Of a stretch of 64,000 nt of DNA, positions 51,934 through 61,759 are shown in pieces. Each line of letters starts with the position of its first letter. Position 1 is the first letter of the stretch. Origin of the DNA: Luteimonas sp. 9C (GTDB taxonomy: Bacteria; Pseudomonadota; Gammaproteobacteria; Xanthomonadales; Xanthomonadaceae); assembly GCF_902506295.1 (NCBI RefSeq), contig NZ_LR733312.1:2308089-2372088 (forward strand). Reading direction: 5' to 3'. The position numbers and the translations under genes are program-made. The notes below the pieces were generated by a model that worked only from the letters and a program-made list of their open reading frames with translations, searched no databases and was not told where the DNA came from.

Positions 51934-52116
51934 ATGGACAAGAACCGCATCGAAGGCACCACCAAGCAGATCAAGGGCTCGGTGAAGGAAGCCATCGGCA
52001 AGCTGACCGGCGACCGCAAGACCGAGGCCGAGGGCGCGGCGGAGAAGACCGTCGGAAAGGCGCAGCGCAAGGTCGGCGAAGTGGCCGACAAGGTGCGCGA
52101 CAAGACCGGCGGCTGA
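51934..52116 (+). CDS. CsbD-family stress protein
   Basis: 60 aa, MDKNRIEGTTKQIKGSVKEA, with the family repeat GKLTGDRKTEAEGAAEK. A small hydrophilic helical protein strongly induced by general stress in many bacteria; molecular role unknown. AGGAG lies 6 nt before the ATG. Its promoter region carries site B, suggesting control by the PAS-LuxR protein. A good intrinsic terminator follows. Confidence 0.93.
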   Translation: MDKNRIEGTTKQIKGSVKEAIGKLTGDRKTEAEGAAEKTVGKAQRKVGEVADKVRDKTGG

Positions 52117-52166
52117 TCGACGCCCCACCTCTTGCACCACTTGGCCGCCGCCCTGTGCGGCGGCGT

Positions 52167-52204
52167 GGCGGGATCCCGCGTCGGGCGGATCCCGCCCTTT
52201 TTTT
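52167..52204 (+). terminator. Intrinsic terminator of csbD
   Basis: GGCGGGATCC / GGATCCCGCC perfect arms followed by seven Ts at 52198-52204. Confidence 0.92.
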
Positions 52205-52339
52205 GCGCGCGTGCCCGGCCCGCGCGGCCGGACCTCGCAACGCGCGTCCCACGAAGGCCGGCGCAGCGGGCGCCTTCGGCGTGATCCAGCCGGCCCCTTG
52301 CGCCGTAGACCCTGCAGACCGATCGAAGGAGCGTCTGCA

Positions 52340-53212
52340 ATGCACGTCGTGATCCGGAGTGTGGTGGTGCTGGTGGCGGGCCTGTGGCTGGCCGGGTGCG
52401 CGACGGGCTTTCCACGGGCGGCGGCGCCGTATGCGGCCGCGGACGGACTGGATGGCACCGCCGTGCTGGCGCGCAGCGTGGCGGCGCACGGCGGTGACCT
52501 GCGCACGCGCAGCGGCGATTTGAATTACGCGAGCGACGGGCGCTGGGAGTCGCTGATCCAGCGCATCCAGCCGGTGGTCACGGATGCGGGCTACCGGGTC
52601 ACGGCGGAGACGCGTTATGCGCCGTCGAGCGGCGTGCATGCGATCCGCTACCAGGGGCCGAAGGGCACCAAGCAGGTGCTGCGCACGCGCGGCGGCATCG
52701 AGGTGTACTACGACGGCGTGCGCGCCACCGACACCGGGACGCTGCAGGCCGCGGCGATGACCACCGATGCGTTCGAGCTGTTCCACTTCGGCCCGACCTT
52801 CCTGGCCGCGCGCGCGACCCAGGTCACGCGCATGGCCGATGCGGACGAAGGCGGCGCGCGCTACCAGCGCGTGCGGGTGGAGATTGCGCCGGGCTTCGGC
52901 GAGGCGGCGAACGACACGGTGATCGCATGGTTCGATGCGCAAACGCATCTGCTGCACCGCGTGCACCTGACCTTGAACGGTTTCCCGACCACGCAGGGCG
53001 CGCACGTGGACACGACGATGACCGGCTACCGCGCGTTCGACGGCGTGATGCTGCCGACGCGCTTCCATGAACGCGTACGCGGCCCGCTGCGCATCGATGC
53101 GCACACCTGGTGGGTGACGGGCTTCGATACCGGTCGCGGCTGGGAGCCCGGGGATGTGGCCAACGGCACGTTCACCGGTGCCGCGGCGCGGCCCGCGACG
53201 GTGTTGCCGTAA
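52340..53212 (+). CDS. Putative lipoprotein, outer-membrane carrier-like
   Basis: 290 aa. Lipobox LWLAGC at about residue 17. The mature part is beta-rich with DGRWESLIQRIQPVVTDAG, VYYDGVRATDTG and NGFPTTQGAHVDTTMTGYRA, similar in style to periplasmic lipoproteins that bind hydrophobic ligands. AAGGAG lies 8 nt before the ATG. Single gene. No firm family. Confidence 0.75.
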   Translation: MHVVIRSVVVLVAGLWLAGCATGFPRAAAPYAAADGLDGTAVLARSVAAHGGDLRTRSGDLNYASDGRWESLIQRIQPVVTDAGYRVTAETRYAPSSGVHAIRYQGPKGTKQVLRTRGGIEVYYDGVRATDTGTLQAAAMTTDAFELFHFGPTFLAARATQVTRMADADEGGARYQRVRVEIAPGFGEAANDTVIAWFDAQTHLLHRVHLTLNGFPTTQGAHVDTTMTGYRAFDGVMLPTRFHERVRGPLRIDAHTWWVTGFDTGRGWEPGDVANGTFTGAAARPATVLP

Positions 53213-53395
53213 GCGCGGACTGACACCGCCCTCGTCGCAACGCCAGGCAGGAGGCGCTTTGACTGGCCGGCTGCAGACGATCCGGACGGGCGCTCCGGCG
53301 CGCAGGGGTCCGCGCCTCGCCCGGCGACCCGCCATCCGCCCGGAACGGCGGCCCGGCGGGGATTGAAGGCACAACTGCGCGCGAATTGTTGCTGT

Positions 53396-53414
53396 AAATG
53401 AGAGTAATTCGCAT
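53396..53414. promoter_or_regulatory. Fur box
   Basis: AAATGAGAGTAATTCGCAT, close to the AAATGAGAATGATTCTCAT pattern of Fur sites. It ends 13 nt before the PepSY gene start. Iron repression of the operon that includes a siderophore receptor is expected. Confidence 0.75.
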
Positions 53415-53427
53415 GTAAGATCCGCGC

Positions 53428-54594
53428 ATGCAAAACCGCTCGATCCGTGCCTGGGCATGGGTGCACAAGTGGACGAGCCTCGTCTGCACCCTGTTCCTGC
53501 TGATGCTGTGCCTCACCGGACTGCCGTTGATCTTCCATGACGAGATCGACCTGCTGACCGAGGGCGCACCGCAGTTCCGTTTGCCCGGCGTGGGATCGTC
53601 GAGCGACGCCGCGGGCCTGCGCCCGCTGGACGACATGCTGGCCCGTGCACTGGCGGAACGCCCCGGCGAGGTGCCGGTGTTCATGGCGTTCGACAACGAC
53701 CAGCCCTCGATGACCGTCACCACGGCGCCGCGTCCGGATTCGCCCGCCAGCGACATGACCATCCTGCAGCTGGACCGCTCGACCGGCGAGATCTTCGCGG
53801 CCGAGAGCGACGGCGAAGGCGTGATGCATTTCATCCTACAGCTGCACACCGACATGTTCCTCGGCCTGCCGGGCATGCTGTTCCTGGGCGCGATGGGGCT
53901 GCTGTTCGCGGCGGCCGTGGTCTCGGGCGTGGTGCTGTATGTGCCGTTCACCCGCAAGCTGCCATTCGGCACGCTGCGCTATTCCCGCAGCACGCGCGCG
54001 AAGTGGCTCGACTACCACAACCTGCTGGGCGTGGTGACCGTCGCCTGGGTGCTGGTGGTCGGCCTCACCGGCACCATCCACACGCTGGCCGACCCCATCA
54101 ACCAGGCCTGGCAGCGCAGCGAGCTGGGCGAGATGACCCGCGCCTACGCAGGGCGCGAGGCGCTGCCGCCGGCGCGCTACGGCTCGCTCGACGTTGCCAT
54201 GGCGCGTGCCCGCGAGGCGCTGCCCGGCAACAATCCGCAGTTCATCGCGTTTCCGGGCGGCAAGTTCAGCTCGAAGCATCATTACGCGGTGTTCTTCCAG
54301 GGCGACACGCCGCTGACCGAGCGGCTGCTCACCCCCGCGCTGATCGATGCCGAAACCGGTGCGTTTACCGATGCGCGCCCGATGCCCTGGTACTACAAGG
54401 CGCTCTCGCTCTCGCGCCCGCTGCACTTCGGCGACTACGGCGGGCTGCCGCTCAAGCTGCTGTGGGCGGTCCTCGATGTGCTGACGATCGTCGTGCTGGT
54501 GACCGGCCTGTACCTGTGGCTCGGCAAACGCCGCGCGCCCGGTCCCGCGCCTGCCTCCTCCATGCCGTCGCCGAGCGCGCGGCGCGCCGGATGA
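53428..54594 (+). CDS. PepSY-associated inner-membrane iron-uptake protein
   Basis: 388 aa with four membrane segments: AWVHKWTSLVCTLFLLMLCL at about 8-30, then FLGAMGLLFAAAVVSGVVLY, LLGVVTVAWVLVVGLTG and VLDVLTIVVLVTGLYLWLG. The conserved WHxxHR-like His/Lys positions appear as VHKW and YHNLLG. The family is linked to ferrisiderophore reduction in the inner membrane. First gene of a Fur-boxed operon; stop overlaps the next start by 4 nt. Confidence 0.88.
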   Translation: MQNRSIRAWAWVHKWTSLVCTLFLLMLCLTGLPLIFHDEIDLLTEGAPQFRLPGVGSSSDAAGLRPLDDMLARALAERPGEVPVFMAFDNDQPSMTVTTAPRPDSPASDMTILQLDRSTGEIFAAESDGEGVMHFILQLHTDMFLGLPGMLFLGAMGLLFAAAVVSGVVLYVPFTRKLPFGTLRYSRSTRAKWLDYHNLLGVVTVAWVLVVGLTGTIHTLADPINQAWQRSELGEMTRAYAGREALPPARYGSLDVAMARAREALPGNNPQFIAFPGGKFSSKHHYAVFFQGDTPLTERLLTPALIDAETGAFTDARPMPWYYKALSLSRPLHFGDYGGLPLKLLWAVLDVLTIVVLVTGLYLWLGKRRAPGPAPASSMPSPSARRAG

Positions 54595-54785
54595 AGCCGC
54601 ATTCGATGCAGCAGCACCGCACGCTCCGCCACATCTTCGCCGTACCGGCGGCCATTGCCGTGGCGGGAATCGTCGGCCTGGTCAGCGCGCTCACCGGCGA
54701 CGGCTGGCGCGACGGCCTTGCATGGCTGGGCCTGGCGGCGCCCGTGGCGGCGGTGCTGTGGGCACGCGCAGCCCGGCGTTCCTGA
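54591..54785 (+). CDS. Small membrane protein of the iron operon
   Basis: 64 aa, MKPHSMQQHRTLRHIFAVPA, with two membrane segments (AIAVAGIVGLVSALTGD and GLAWLGLAAPVAAVLWA). The ATG overlaps the PepSY gene stop (ATGA), and 53 bp later the receptor starts. Probably an accessory of siderophore uptake; family not certain. Confidence 0.8.
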   Translation: MKPHSMQQHRTLRHIFAVPAAIAVAGIVGLVSALTGDGWRDGLAWLGLAAPVAAVLWARAARRS

Positions 54786-54838
54786 TCCGCCCACCTCTCC
54801 CTGTCCGATCTGCGTGCTTTTTCTTTCCGGAGTTGACC

Positions 54839-57046
54839 ATGTCCCACCCCCATCCGCGCCGCCGCCATCTGGCCGTGTTGATCGCAGCATCGCTGTCCGC
54901 ACCCTGCGCATTCGCCCAGGACGCGCCGTCCCCGAATGCCACTGACGATGCGCGCATGCTCGACCGCGTGCTCGTCACTGCGCAGCGCGGCAACCAGACC
55001 GGCGTCAGCCGCGCCGGCGGCGTGGGCGTGCTCGGCGAGCAGGCGGCGGAGGACGTGCCGTTCGGCATCCGCAGCTTCAACGCGGCGTTGATCCTCAACC
55101 AGCAGCCGCAGACGCTGGGGCAGGTGCTCGAGAACGATCCGTCGGTGCGCACCACCTACGGTTTCGGCAATGCGGCCGAGCAGTTCGTCGTGCGGGGCTT
55201 CGCGCTGGCCGGTGACGACATCGGCTACGACGGCCTGTACGGCATCCTGCCGCGCCAGCTGGTCGCGCCGGAACTCTACGAATCCGTGCAGGTGCTCAAC
55301 GGCGCCAGCGCATTCCTCAACGGCGCCGCGCCGGGCGGCTCCGGCATCGGCGGCAGCGTGAACCTGGTGCCCAAGCGGGCCGGGGACATGCCGCTCAACC
55401 GAGTCACGCTGGGCTTCACCTCGCCGGGCCATTCGGGCGCGAGTTTCGACGTTGCACGGCGCGGCGGCAGCGACGCGGCATGGGGACTGCGCATCAACGG
55501 CGCCACGCGCGGCGGCGATGTGGCGATCGACGACGAGGACCGCCAGTCCGATGTGCTGGGCCTGGCGCTGGATTACACCGGCGACGGATTCCGCGCGTCG
55601 CTGGACCTGGCCTACCAGGATATCCGCGTCGAGCGCCTGCGCCCGAAGGTGACGGTCAACGGCGTGGTGCCGCGGGTGCCGGATGCGGACCTCAATTACG
55701 GGCAGCCGTGGCAGTACACCGAACTGCGCGACGTGTTCGGCCAGCTGCGCGCGGAATGGGACCTCGGCGAACACACGCTGCTCTACGGCGCACTCGGCGC
55801 GCGCGACGGCCGCGAGGACGGGTTCTACAGCTCGCTCACGCTGCTGGATGCGGACACCGGCGCTGCCAGCGTCAGCGGTTCCTTCATTCCGCGCACCGAC
55901 AACAACGAGGCCGCGACCGTCGGCCTGCGCACGCAGCTGCAGACCGGCCCGGTGAGCCACGCACTCAATGTCGGCGTGTCGGCCAACTGGCTGACCAATC
56001 GCAACGCGTTCGAGTTCTACGCCGACGCATTGCCGACCAATCTGTACGACCCGGTGGACACCGTGCGGCCGTCGACCGTGTCGTTCGTCGGTGGCGACCT
56101 GTCCGATCCGTTCCCGATCTCGAAGACGCGCCTGACCAGTGCGTTCGTGTCGGACACTCTCGGCGTTCTCGACGACCGCGTGCTGCTGACCGCCGGCGCG
56201 CGGTTGCAGAAGATCAACGTGCGCTCGTACTCCAACGTGACCGGTGCGCTGACCACGGAATACGACGAGCAGGACGTCACGCCGGTGTTCGGCGTCGTCT
56301 ACAAGCCCGTCGATGGCGTCTCGCTGTATGCCAATCGCATCGAGTCGCTGGTCCAGGGCGGGACCGCGCCGGTCAGCGGCGCCAACCCCGGCGGCGGCGC
56401 ACCGTTGCCGGTCAGCAATGCCGGCGAGGTGCTGAAGCCGTACGTCTCCCGCCAGACCGAAGTCGGCGTCAAGTTCGGCCACGCGCGCCTCGCCGCGGGC
56501 GTCGCGCTGTTCCAGACGGACCGCGAGACCGCATTCCTGCAGCCCGACGGCGCCACCCCGGACACCCTGCGCTTCGGCCCGTTCGGCGAACAGCGCAATC
56601 GCGGCATCGAATTCAGCGCCGAAGCCACGCCGGTCGACGGGCTGCGCATGATCGGTGGCGTCTCGATTCTCGACGCCGAGTTGCGCCGCACCCAGGGCGG
56701 TCTGAACCAGGGCAACGACGCCGTCGGCGTGCCCGATTTGCTGGTCAACGCCAACGTCGAGTGGGACGTGCCGGCCCTGCCCGCACTGACTCTGACCGGC
56801 CGCGCGGTCCACACCGGCGAGCAGGCGGCCAACCTCGCCAACACCACGCAGCTCGACAGCTGGACGCGATTCGACCTGGGCGCGCGTTACGTCACGCTGG
56901 TCCGCGATCGTCCGCTGACGCTGCGCTTCAACATCGACAACGTCACCGACGCACGCTACTGGGCATCGGCGTTCGACAGCTTCCGTCCGGATCTGCTGCA
57001 GGGCGCGCCACGCACCTTCAAGCTGTCGGCGTCGATCGACTTCTGA
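54839..57046 (+). CDS. TonB-dependent siderophore receptor
   Basis: 735 aa. Signal peptide ending SAPCAFAQ, a plug domain at about 45-190 (NQQPQTLGQVLENDPSVRTT, FVVRGF, YESVQVLNGAS, GGSGIGGSVNLVPKRA), then a 22-strand barrel ending FKLSASIDF. The plug motifs are of the FhuE/FpvA ferric-siderophore group. CGGAG lies 6 nt before the ATG. It shares the Fur-controlled operon with the PepSY protein. Confidence 0.93.
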   Translation: MSHPHPRRRHLAVLIAASLSAPCAFAQDAPSPNATDDARMLDRVLVTAQRGNQTGVSRAGGVGVLGEQAAEDVPFGIRSFNAALILNQQPQTLGQVLENDPSVRTTYGFGNAAEQFVVRGFALAGDDIGYDGLYGILPRQLVAPELYESVQVLNGASAFLNGAAPGGSGIGGSVNLVPKRAGDMPLNRVTLGFTSPGHSGASFDVARRGGSDAAWGLRINGATRGGDVAIDDEDRQSDVLGLALDYTGDGFRASLDLAYQDIRVERLRPKVTVNGVVPRVPDADLNYGQPWQYTELRDVFGQLRAEWDLGEHTLLYGALGARDGREDGFYSSLTLLDADTGAASVSGSFIPRTDNNEAATVGLRTQLQTGPVSHALNVGVSANWLTNRNAFEFYADALPTNLYDPVDTVRPSTVSFVGGDLSDPFPISKTRLTSAFVSDTLGVLDDRVLLTAGARLQKINVRSYSNVTGALTTEYDEQDVTPVFGVVYKPVDGVSLYANRIESLVQGGTAPVSGANPGGGAPLPVSNAGEVLKPYVSRQTEVGVKFGHARLAAGVALFQTDRETAFLQPDGATPDTLRFGPFGEQRNRGIEFSAEATPVDGLRMIGGVSILDAELRRTQGGLNQGNDAVGVPDLLVNANVEWDVPALPALTLTGRAVHTGEQAANLANTTQLDSWTRFDLGARYVTLVRDRPLTLRFNIDNVTDARYWASAFDSFRPDLLQGAPRTFKLSASIDF

Positions 57047-57214
57047 CGGGGCGCCGGCGGCGCAGGTTCGGCGACATCCCGGCACCGGACCATCCGGTCG
57101 GTGTGTCGACGCCTGCGTCCCCTACAGTTGCAGGTGCGCGGCGCCGAAGCCGGCGCGGCTGGCCGGCGCGGGCACCCGTCGCGGACGCGGCGGGGGGGGT
57201 TCGCCGCGCCGGAC

Positions 57215-58300
57215 TCAACGCCGCATGCAGCGTTCCCAGCGTTCCTGCACCCGGTTCGCGAACCACGCGGTGGTCAGGGTGCGGGTGATCTTCGGGCTCT
57301 CCAGCACGATGCCCGGCAGCACGGCGCGCGGCAGCGGCGTACCGGCGGCGGCATCGGCGAGTTCGAACACACGCGCATGGAGCGTGCTGTCCTCGAACTC
57401 GAGGGCGTCGCCCTGTTCCAGCGCGCGGCGGATCTGCGCGTCGTCCATGCCGATGCGGCCGCCGAGTGCGCGCACGGCGCGCTCGGTGGCGCCCGGATTG
57501 TCGAGGTTCGCGCCGGGCAGCAGCAGGTCGCCATCGAGCGCGAGGTCGATGCCCGAAGCCCGGGTCACCGCATTCTGGAAGGCGGCGTTGCGGCTGGCAT
57601 ACCAGCCGGCGTTGAAATCGGCGAAGCGGTACAGCGGCGTGTCGTAATTCGCCTGGTACCCCAGCAGATGCGTCGTGCCGAAATACAGGCCGCCGCGCCG
57701 GGTGAACACTTCCCGGCGGATGTCGCGCTCGACCGGATATGGATAGCCGCGTGCGTGCGATTCCGCGAAGTCGATGCGCACCTGCATCGGCCCACCGGTG
57801 CGCACCGGGTTGAGGCCGCCGAACAGACGTCCGCCCAGCGGCACGATGCCGATGAAGTCTTCGTAGAGTTCGCTGAGCTCGCGCTCGGTGCGCACGCGGT
57901 CCAGGCGCTGCGCGTAGGTGCGGCCGTCGGGCGAATCCAGCCGCAGCGCGGCATTGAGCAGGAAGCCCGGCACGTGCAGCGCCGCGGCGCGGCGTTCGAT
58001 CTCGGTGCGCGCGATCTTCGGCAGGCCCGCCACCGCGGGATCGGCGGTGTAGGTGCTTTCCTGTTCGGTCACCGCCAGCACCGCGCACAGATGTTCACTG
58101 CTGGGCGCGATGTCCTGCGCGGTCAGCGCGACGTAGACGTCGTTGGCCCAGTCCGCACGGTCGTCGAGGCCGGCCGGCAGCTTGCGCAGTAGTTCCGCGC
58201 GCACGTCGTCCGGGCTGCGCTGCATCTGCAGCGGCGCCTGCGAGGCGCAGCCGGTGAGCACCAGCAATAGCAACAGCAGGCATGTCGGCAATCGGGTCAT
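57215..58300 (-). CDS. DUF1615 lipoprotein
   Basis: 361 aa with lipobox VLTGC near residue 18. The body matches the DUF1615 family in length and landmarks: AVTEQESTYTADPAVAGLPKI, GGLNPVRTGGPMQVRIDFAE, EVFTRRGGLYFGTTHLLGY. The E-ST segment hints at a lysozyme-like fold, but activity is not shown. Convergent with the siderophore receptor. Confidence 0.85.
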   Translation of the reverse strand: MTRLPTCLLLLLLVLTGCASQAPLQMQRSPDDVRAELLRKLPAGLDDRADWANDVYVALTAQDIAPSSEHLCAVLAVTEQESTYTADPAVAGLPKIARTEIERRAAALHVPGFLLNAALRLDSPDGRTYAQRLDRVRTERELSELYEDFIGIVPLGGRLFGGLNPVRTGGPMQVRIDFAESHARGYPYPVERDIRREVFTRRGGLYFGTTHLLGYQANYDTPLYRFADFNAGWYASRNAAFQNAVTRASGIDLALDGDLLLPGANLDNPGATERAVRALGGRIGMDDAQIRRALEQGDALEFEDSTLHARVFELADAAAGTPLPRAVLPGIVLESPKITRTLTTAWFANRVQERWERCMRR

Positions 58301-58397
58301 GAGCGGCACGGCACGGCAAACGGACCGGCATCGTGCCAGACGCGAGGTGCAGGGCATCGACCGACGGGACGACCGCGGTCCGACGTGCGCACGTGCC

Positions 58398-59135
58398 TCA
58401 GTGTTTCGGCGCGGCCGCCAGGCGTTCGCGGATCCATGCGTAATCGCGCCGCACCGGCGCGGCGAGCACGCCCGGATCGCCGTCGTAGAGATAGCTGGCG
58501 ACGGTGGCGCCGGTGTCGTCGGTCGCGCGCGGATCGGCGCCGGCGGCCATGAGGCGTTTCACCGAGGGAATGTCGTTGACCAGTGCGGCCTGGTGCAGCG
58601 GCGTGGTGCCGGCGCGATCGCGCGCATCCACCTTCGCGCCTGCGGCGAGCAGGCGATCGATGCTGCCCGGCTCGCGTGCGCGCAGCGCATCGAACAGGGC
58701 GGTGCGGCCGTTGCGGGTATTGGGCACGTCGACCGGCACGCCGTGGTCGAGCAGCAGCTCGATCCAGCCGGTGTCCTTCGACATCGCGGCGGCGTGCAGC
58801 GCGGTGCGGCCCCTGGCGTCACCGCGCGTGGGATCGGCGCCGAGGTCGAGCAGCAGGCGCACCGCGTCGCGGTCGCCGCGGCGGATCAACCAGTGCAGAG
58901 CGGGCGTGCCGTCCGCGTCGGTGGCATCGGGATCGGCCCCAGCGGCCAGCAGTTCGCGGGCGCGCGCGGCATCGCCGGCGCGCAACGCGGTCACGAACGG
59001 CGCCTGCGCGGGGTTCTCGAACGGGCGCGCATCCGGGCCCATGCCCTCGTGTCGTTGCGTGCAACCGGAAGCGGCCAGCATCAGCGCGGCCAATGCCAGG
59101 GGGAGCGGGCCGGAACGCCGCGGCACCGCGCGCAC
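58398..59135 (-). CDS. Ankyrin-repeat lipoprotein
   Basis: 245 aa. Lipobox LAASGC near residue 25 after a hydrophobic stretch PLPLALAALM. About five ankyrin repeats follow (GTPALHWLIRRGDRDAVRLL, GRTALHAAAMSKDTGWIELL, GTTPLHQAALVNDIPSVKRL). A GTG at 59135 gives a normal signal peptide; an ATG farther upstream at 59240 is less likely. Probably an envelope protein-interaction or inhibitor-type factor. The stretch 59136-59624 shows no convincing gene. Confidence 0.8.
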   Translation of the reverse strand: MRAVPRRSGPLPLALAALMLAASGCTQRHEGMGPDARPFENPAQAPFVTALRAGDAARARELLAAGADPDATDADGTPALHWLIRRGDRDAVRLLLDLGADPTRGDARGRTALHAAAMSKDTGWIELLLDHGVPVDVPNTRNGRTALFDALRAREPGSIDRLLAAGAKVDARDRAGTTPLHQAALVNDIPSVKRLMAAGADPRATDDTGATVASYLYDGDPGVLAAPVRRDYAWIRERLAAAPKH

Positions 59136-59624
59136 CCTGCCGCAGCGCGCGTGACGCGCGCCGCGGTGATCGGATGCGGACACCGGCAGGCGATGCGATG
59201 CGCCGGCGGCGCGTGGCACGTTGCGTCGAATGCGCAGCATCAGGTGGCCGGGGACATCGCGTCGAGCGCGCACGCGGCGCCGTTGGCCACGTCGCGGGCG
59301 GTCACGCGGCCGGCGGAGACGCGACCAGGCTCGCTCGAGGAAAAGCGCATGCGGAATCCATTCACGGGAACGTGGGCGTGGACGGTAGCCCGCGTCCGCG
59401 CCGCACGACACCCGGGGCGACCCTAGCCGCCGTGCGCTCAGGGCCTCTGTGTTTCGCGATCCTCGACCGCCGCCTCGAGGTGCGCCGCGCGTACGGTGCG
59501 TGCGCGCGCAACCGCGGTGTCGTGGGCCTGCTGCGCGAACGCGGCGATGTCGTCGCGCCGGGCGCTGGCCTGATCGTTCGCGTCGCTGCGCTGCACCGGT
59601 GGCGGCGGTGCCCGCCTGCGGGCC

Positions 59625-60494
59625 TCAGCGATACGGTCCCGGCCCGCGCCAGACCACTTCGCCGCGGCGATACACCCGATGGAAGCCGATGACTTCGCGC
59701 GAATCGCGGATGTTGGCCATCGCCGGATCTTCCGGGGCGAGCATGCGGCAATCGCTGGACTCGCGGCGCAGCGCGGTCTCCAGCGGGCAGACCATGTAGT
59801 CACGGGTGCCGGGCAGCGGAATGAAGAGTTCGGTGACGCCTTCGTCGCGCCACTCGCGCAGGCGGGTTTCGCTGGTGGTGTCGTAGACCACCTGGTAGCC
59901 GCCGACTTCTAGACTGGGCTGGTCGGAGGTGGAATCGCGGCCACGGCCTCGGCCGATCCGCGCGGTGCGTTCGCGGCCGGCGTTCACCGGCGCCGTGGCC
60001 TCGGGCAGCATGCCCGGCGGCTGGCCCCAGGTGCGCGCGCGACGCTGGGCGTCGGGCGGGCTGGCGGCGGCCTGCGACTGCACGGGCTGCGGCGGCGTCG
60101 GCGGGGCCGGCGGCGCGGGACGCGGCGGGCGGACTTCGGTGAGGGCTTCGATCGGCGCGGGTTCGTCGGGCGGCACGGGGTCGGCGGCGTCCTCGACGCG
60201 GGTGGTCACCACGCGCGAGGTCACGGGCGCGGCCTGCGTGGGCGGCGTCTGCGGTGGCGGGCTCGCAATGGGCGCGGTCACCGGCTGCGGCGGGGTGATG
60301 CCGATGTACTCGACCGCCATCGGGCTGCCGGCCGAAGACCCCTGCGGCGGCTTGAAGACGATCGGCTGGGAGGTGAGCAGCAGATACGCGAACAGCACAT
60401 GGAGCACCGCGCTGACGAGCGCGGCGCACCACGGCTGCAGGCGTTCGATGCGGGACGGGGCGCGGCCCTCCGGCCGGCGGAACGCCTGGCTCAT
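59625..60494 (-). CDS. TonB-like inner-membrane protein with proline-rich linker
   Basis: 289 aa. Start at 60494 (MSQAFRRPEGRAPSRIERLQ); one N-terminal membrane helix (PWCAALVSAVLHVLFAYLLL) then a Pro-rich periplasmic linker of about 120 residues, as in TonB. The C-terminal 90 residues (VVYDTTSETRLREWRDEGVT, DYMVCPLETALRRESSDC) do not match the TonB C-terminal domain, so it is not a plain TonB. Function unknown. Confidence 0.72.
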   Translation of the reverse strand: MSQAFRRPEGRAPSRIERLQPWCAALVSAVLHVLFAYLLLTSQPIVFKPPQGSSAGSPMAVEYIGITPPQPVTAPIASPPPQTPPTQAAPVTSRVVTTRVEDAADPVPPDEPAPIEALTEVRPPRPAPPAPPTPPQPVQSQAAASPPDAQRRARTWGQPPGMLPEATAPVNAGRERTARIGRGRGRDSTSDQPSLEVGGYQVVYDTTSETRLREWRDEGVTELFIPLPGTRDYMVCPLETALRRESSDCRMLAPEDPAMANIRDSREVIGFHRVYRRGEVVWRGPGPYR

Positions 60495-60731
60495 GCCGCC
60501 TGCAATGCGTCGGAGATGCGGGCCTTCATGCGGAATCGGCAGGTGCGGCGTGGGGACCGGCATCCTAACGCGCGCAGGTGTCCGAACGCGGTGGTCCGTA
60601 AGCGGCGGTCAAGCCGGCATGCAGGTGCATCGCCGGGCCGCCCTGCGGTGCAGGTATTCACCGCGGGCCGCAACGCGAAGGGCCGGCGCTTTCAGGGCGC
60701 CGGCCCGGAGACATGCGGCAGTTGGACCGGA

Positions 60732-61175
60732 TCAGTCCTTCAGATCGTCCGGCACCTTGCCGCCGTTTTCGGCCAGCTTGCGCATCACCGCGCGGTGCAG
60801 GGCGATGTTCTGCTCGGCGCTGCCGTGGGCGCCGGCGTTGACGTCGAGCTCGGCGGCGAGTTCCTTGCGGGCCTCGAGGCTGGAATCGAGATCGAGCAGC
60901 TTGAGCAGATCGACGATCGAATGGCGCCAGTCGCTGGGGCCGCCGTTCTCGGCAGCGAGGCCGGTCAGCACCGCTTCGACATCCACCGGTGCCGCCGGCT
61001 GCGCCGGCGCGGACGCGGCCGGTGCCGGGTTGTGTGCGGGCGGCGAGACCTTGGGATCGTGCTCGCTGCCGGTGAAGATCACCGCGGCAGGCCTGGCCGG
61101 TGCGGCCGGGGTGGAGGCGGCAGGTGCGTCTTTGCGGCCGAAGATGCGGTCGGCGATTTTCGAGAACAGGCCCAT
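60732..61175 (-). CDS. DUF3597 protein
   Basis: 147 aa, MGLFSKIADRIFGRKDAP, an Ala/Pro linker, and the conserved C-terminal domain (DWRHSIVDLLKLLDLDSSLE, EQNIALHRAVMRKLAENGGK). DUF3597 resembles small helical LysM-neighbour proteins; role unknown. GGAG lies 8 nt before the ATG. Monocistronic. Confidence 0.88.
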   Translation of the reverse strand: MGLFSKIADRIFGRKDAPAASTPAAPARPAAVIFTGSEHDPKVSPPAHNPAPAASAPAQPAAPVDVEAVLTGLAAENGGPSDWRHSIVDLLKLLDLDSSLEARKELAAELDVNAGAHGSAEQNIALHRAVMRKLAENGGKVPDDLKD

Positions 61176-61347
61176 GCGGGTCACTCCGGTGAAGGGAGCG
61201 GCGAGTGTGTGGCGGCGTTCGCAAAGGCCGCATGAAAGAAACGTGCGGTTGTGATGCCACTTCGCAACAGACGTTAGGCTGTGGTCGACGCTGGCGTCCG
61301 CTTCCGGGTCGCGCCGCCACAAATCCATCGATCGAGAGGACATGCGA

Positions 61348-61650
61348 ATGGCGCTGGTGCAATGCAGGGAATGCGGACGCGAGATCAGCGACCGGGCGCT
61401 CGCATGCCCGCAATGTGGCGACCCCAGGCGCATGGCGTCGTCTTCCAGGGGCATCCGGATCCTGCTGGGCGTCCTCGTGGGCGTGCTGGTGCTGATGTTC
61501 GCGGCCGGCATTCTCTTCGCGTGGCTCGCGCCCAAGGCGTCGCATCCGATCGACGTCGAGATGCCACAACGGAGCGACCCGTCGGCTGCGTTGCACATGG
61601 CGTGCAGCCCCCGCGCCGCGTGTGCATCGACGCCGCTCGCGTCCCGCTAG
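61348..61650 (+). CDS. Zinc-ribbon membrane protein
   Basis: 100 aa. N-terminal double zinc ribbon (CRECGREISDRALACPQCG), then one membrane helix (IRILLGVLVGVLVLMFAAGI) and a short tail with two cysteines. An ATG two codons upstream (61342) is also possible; 61348 gives better spacing from AGAGG. Function unknown. Confidence 0.78.
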   Translation: MALVQCRECGREISDRALACPQCGDPRRMASSSRGIRILLGVLVGVLVLMFAAGILFAWLAPKASHPIDVEMPQRSDPSAALHMACSPRAACASTPLASR

Positions 61651-61759
61651 AGCCGCGCGCACCGGATGCCGCGGAACGGCCGCCGCCCGATGCACGGCGG
61701 CGTGACGACCGGGCACCATGGCGCATGAGTCCACCGCCGATGCGCCGAGGCGCCCCCGC

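Noticed and set aside
59438-59657. Possible small gene after the TonB-like gene (minus strand), ending EAAVEDRETQRP
   Set aside because: It looks protein-like but has only a GTG near 59595 and no ribosome site; the upstream part overlaps the TonB-like gene.
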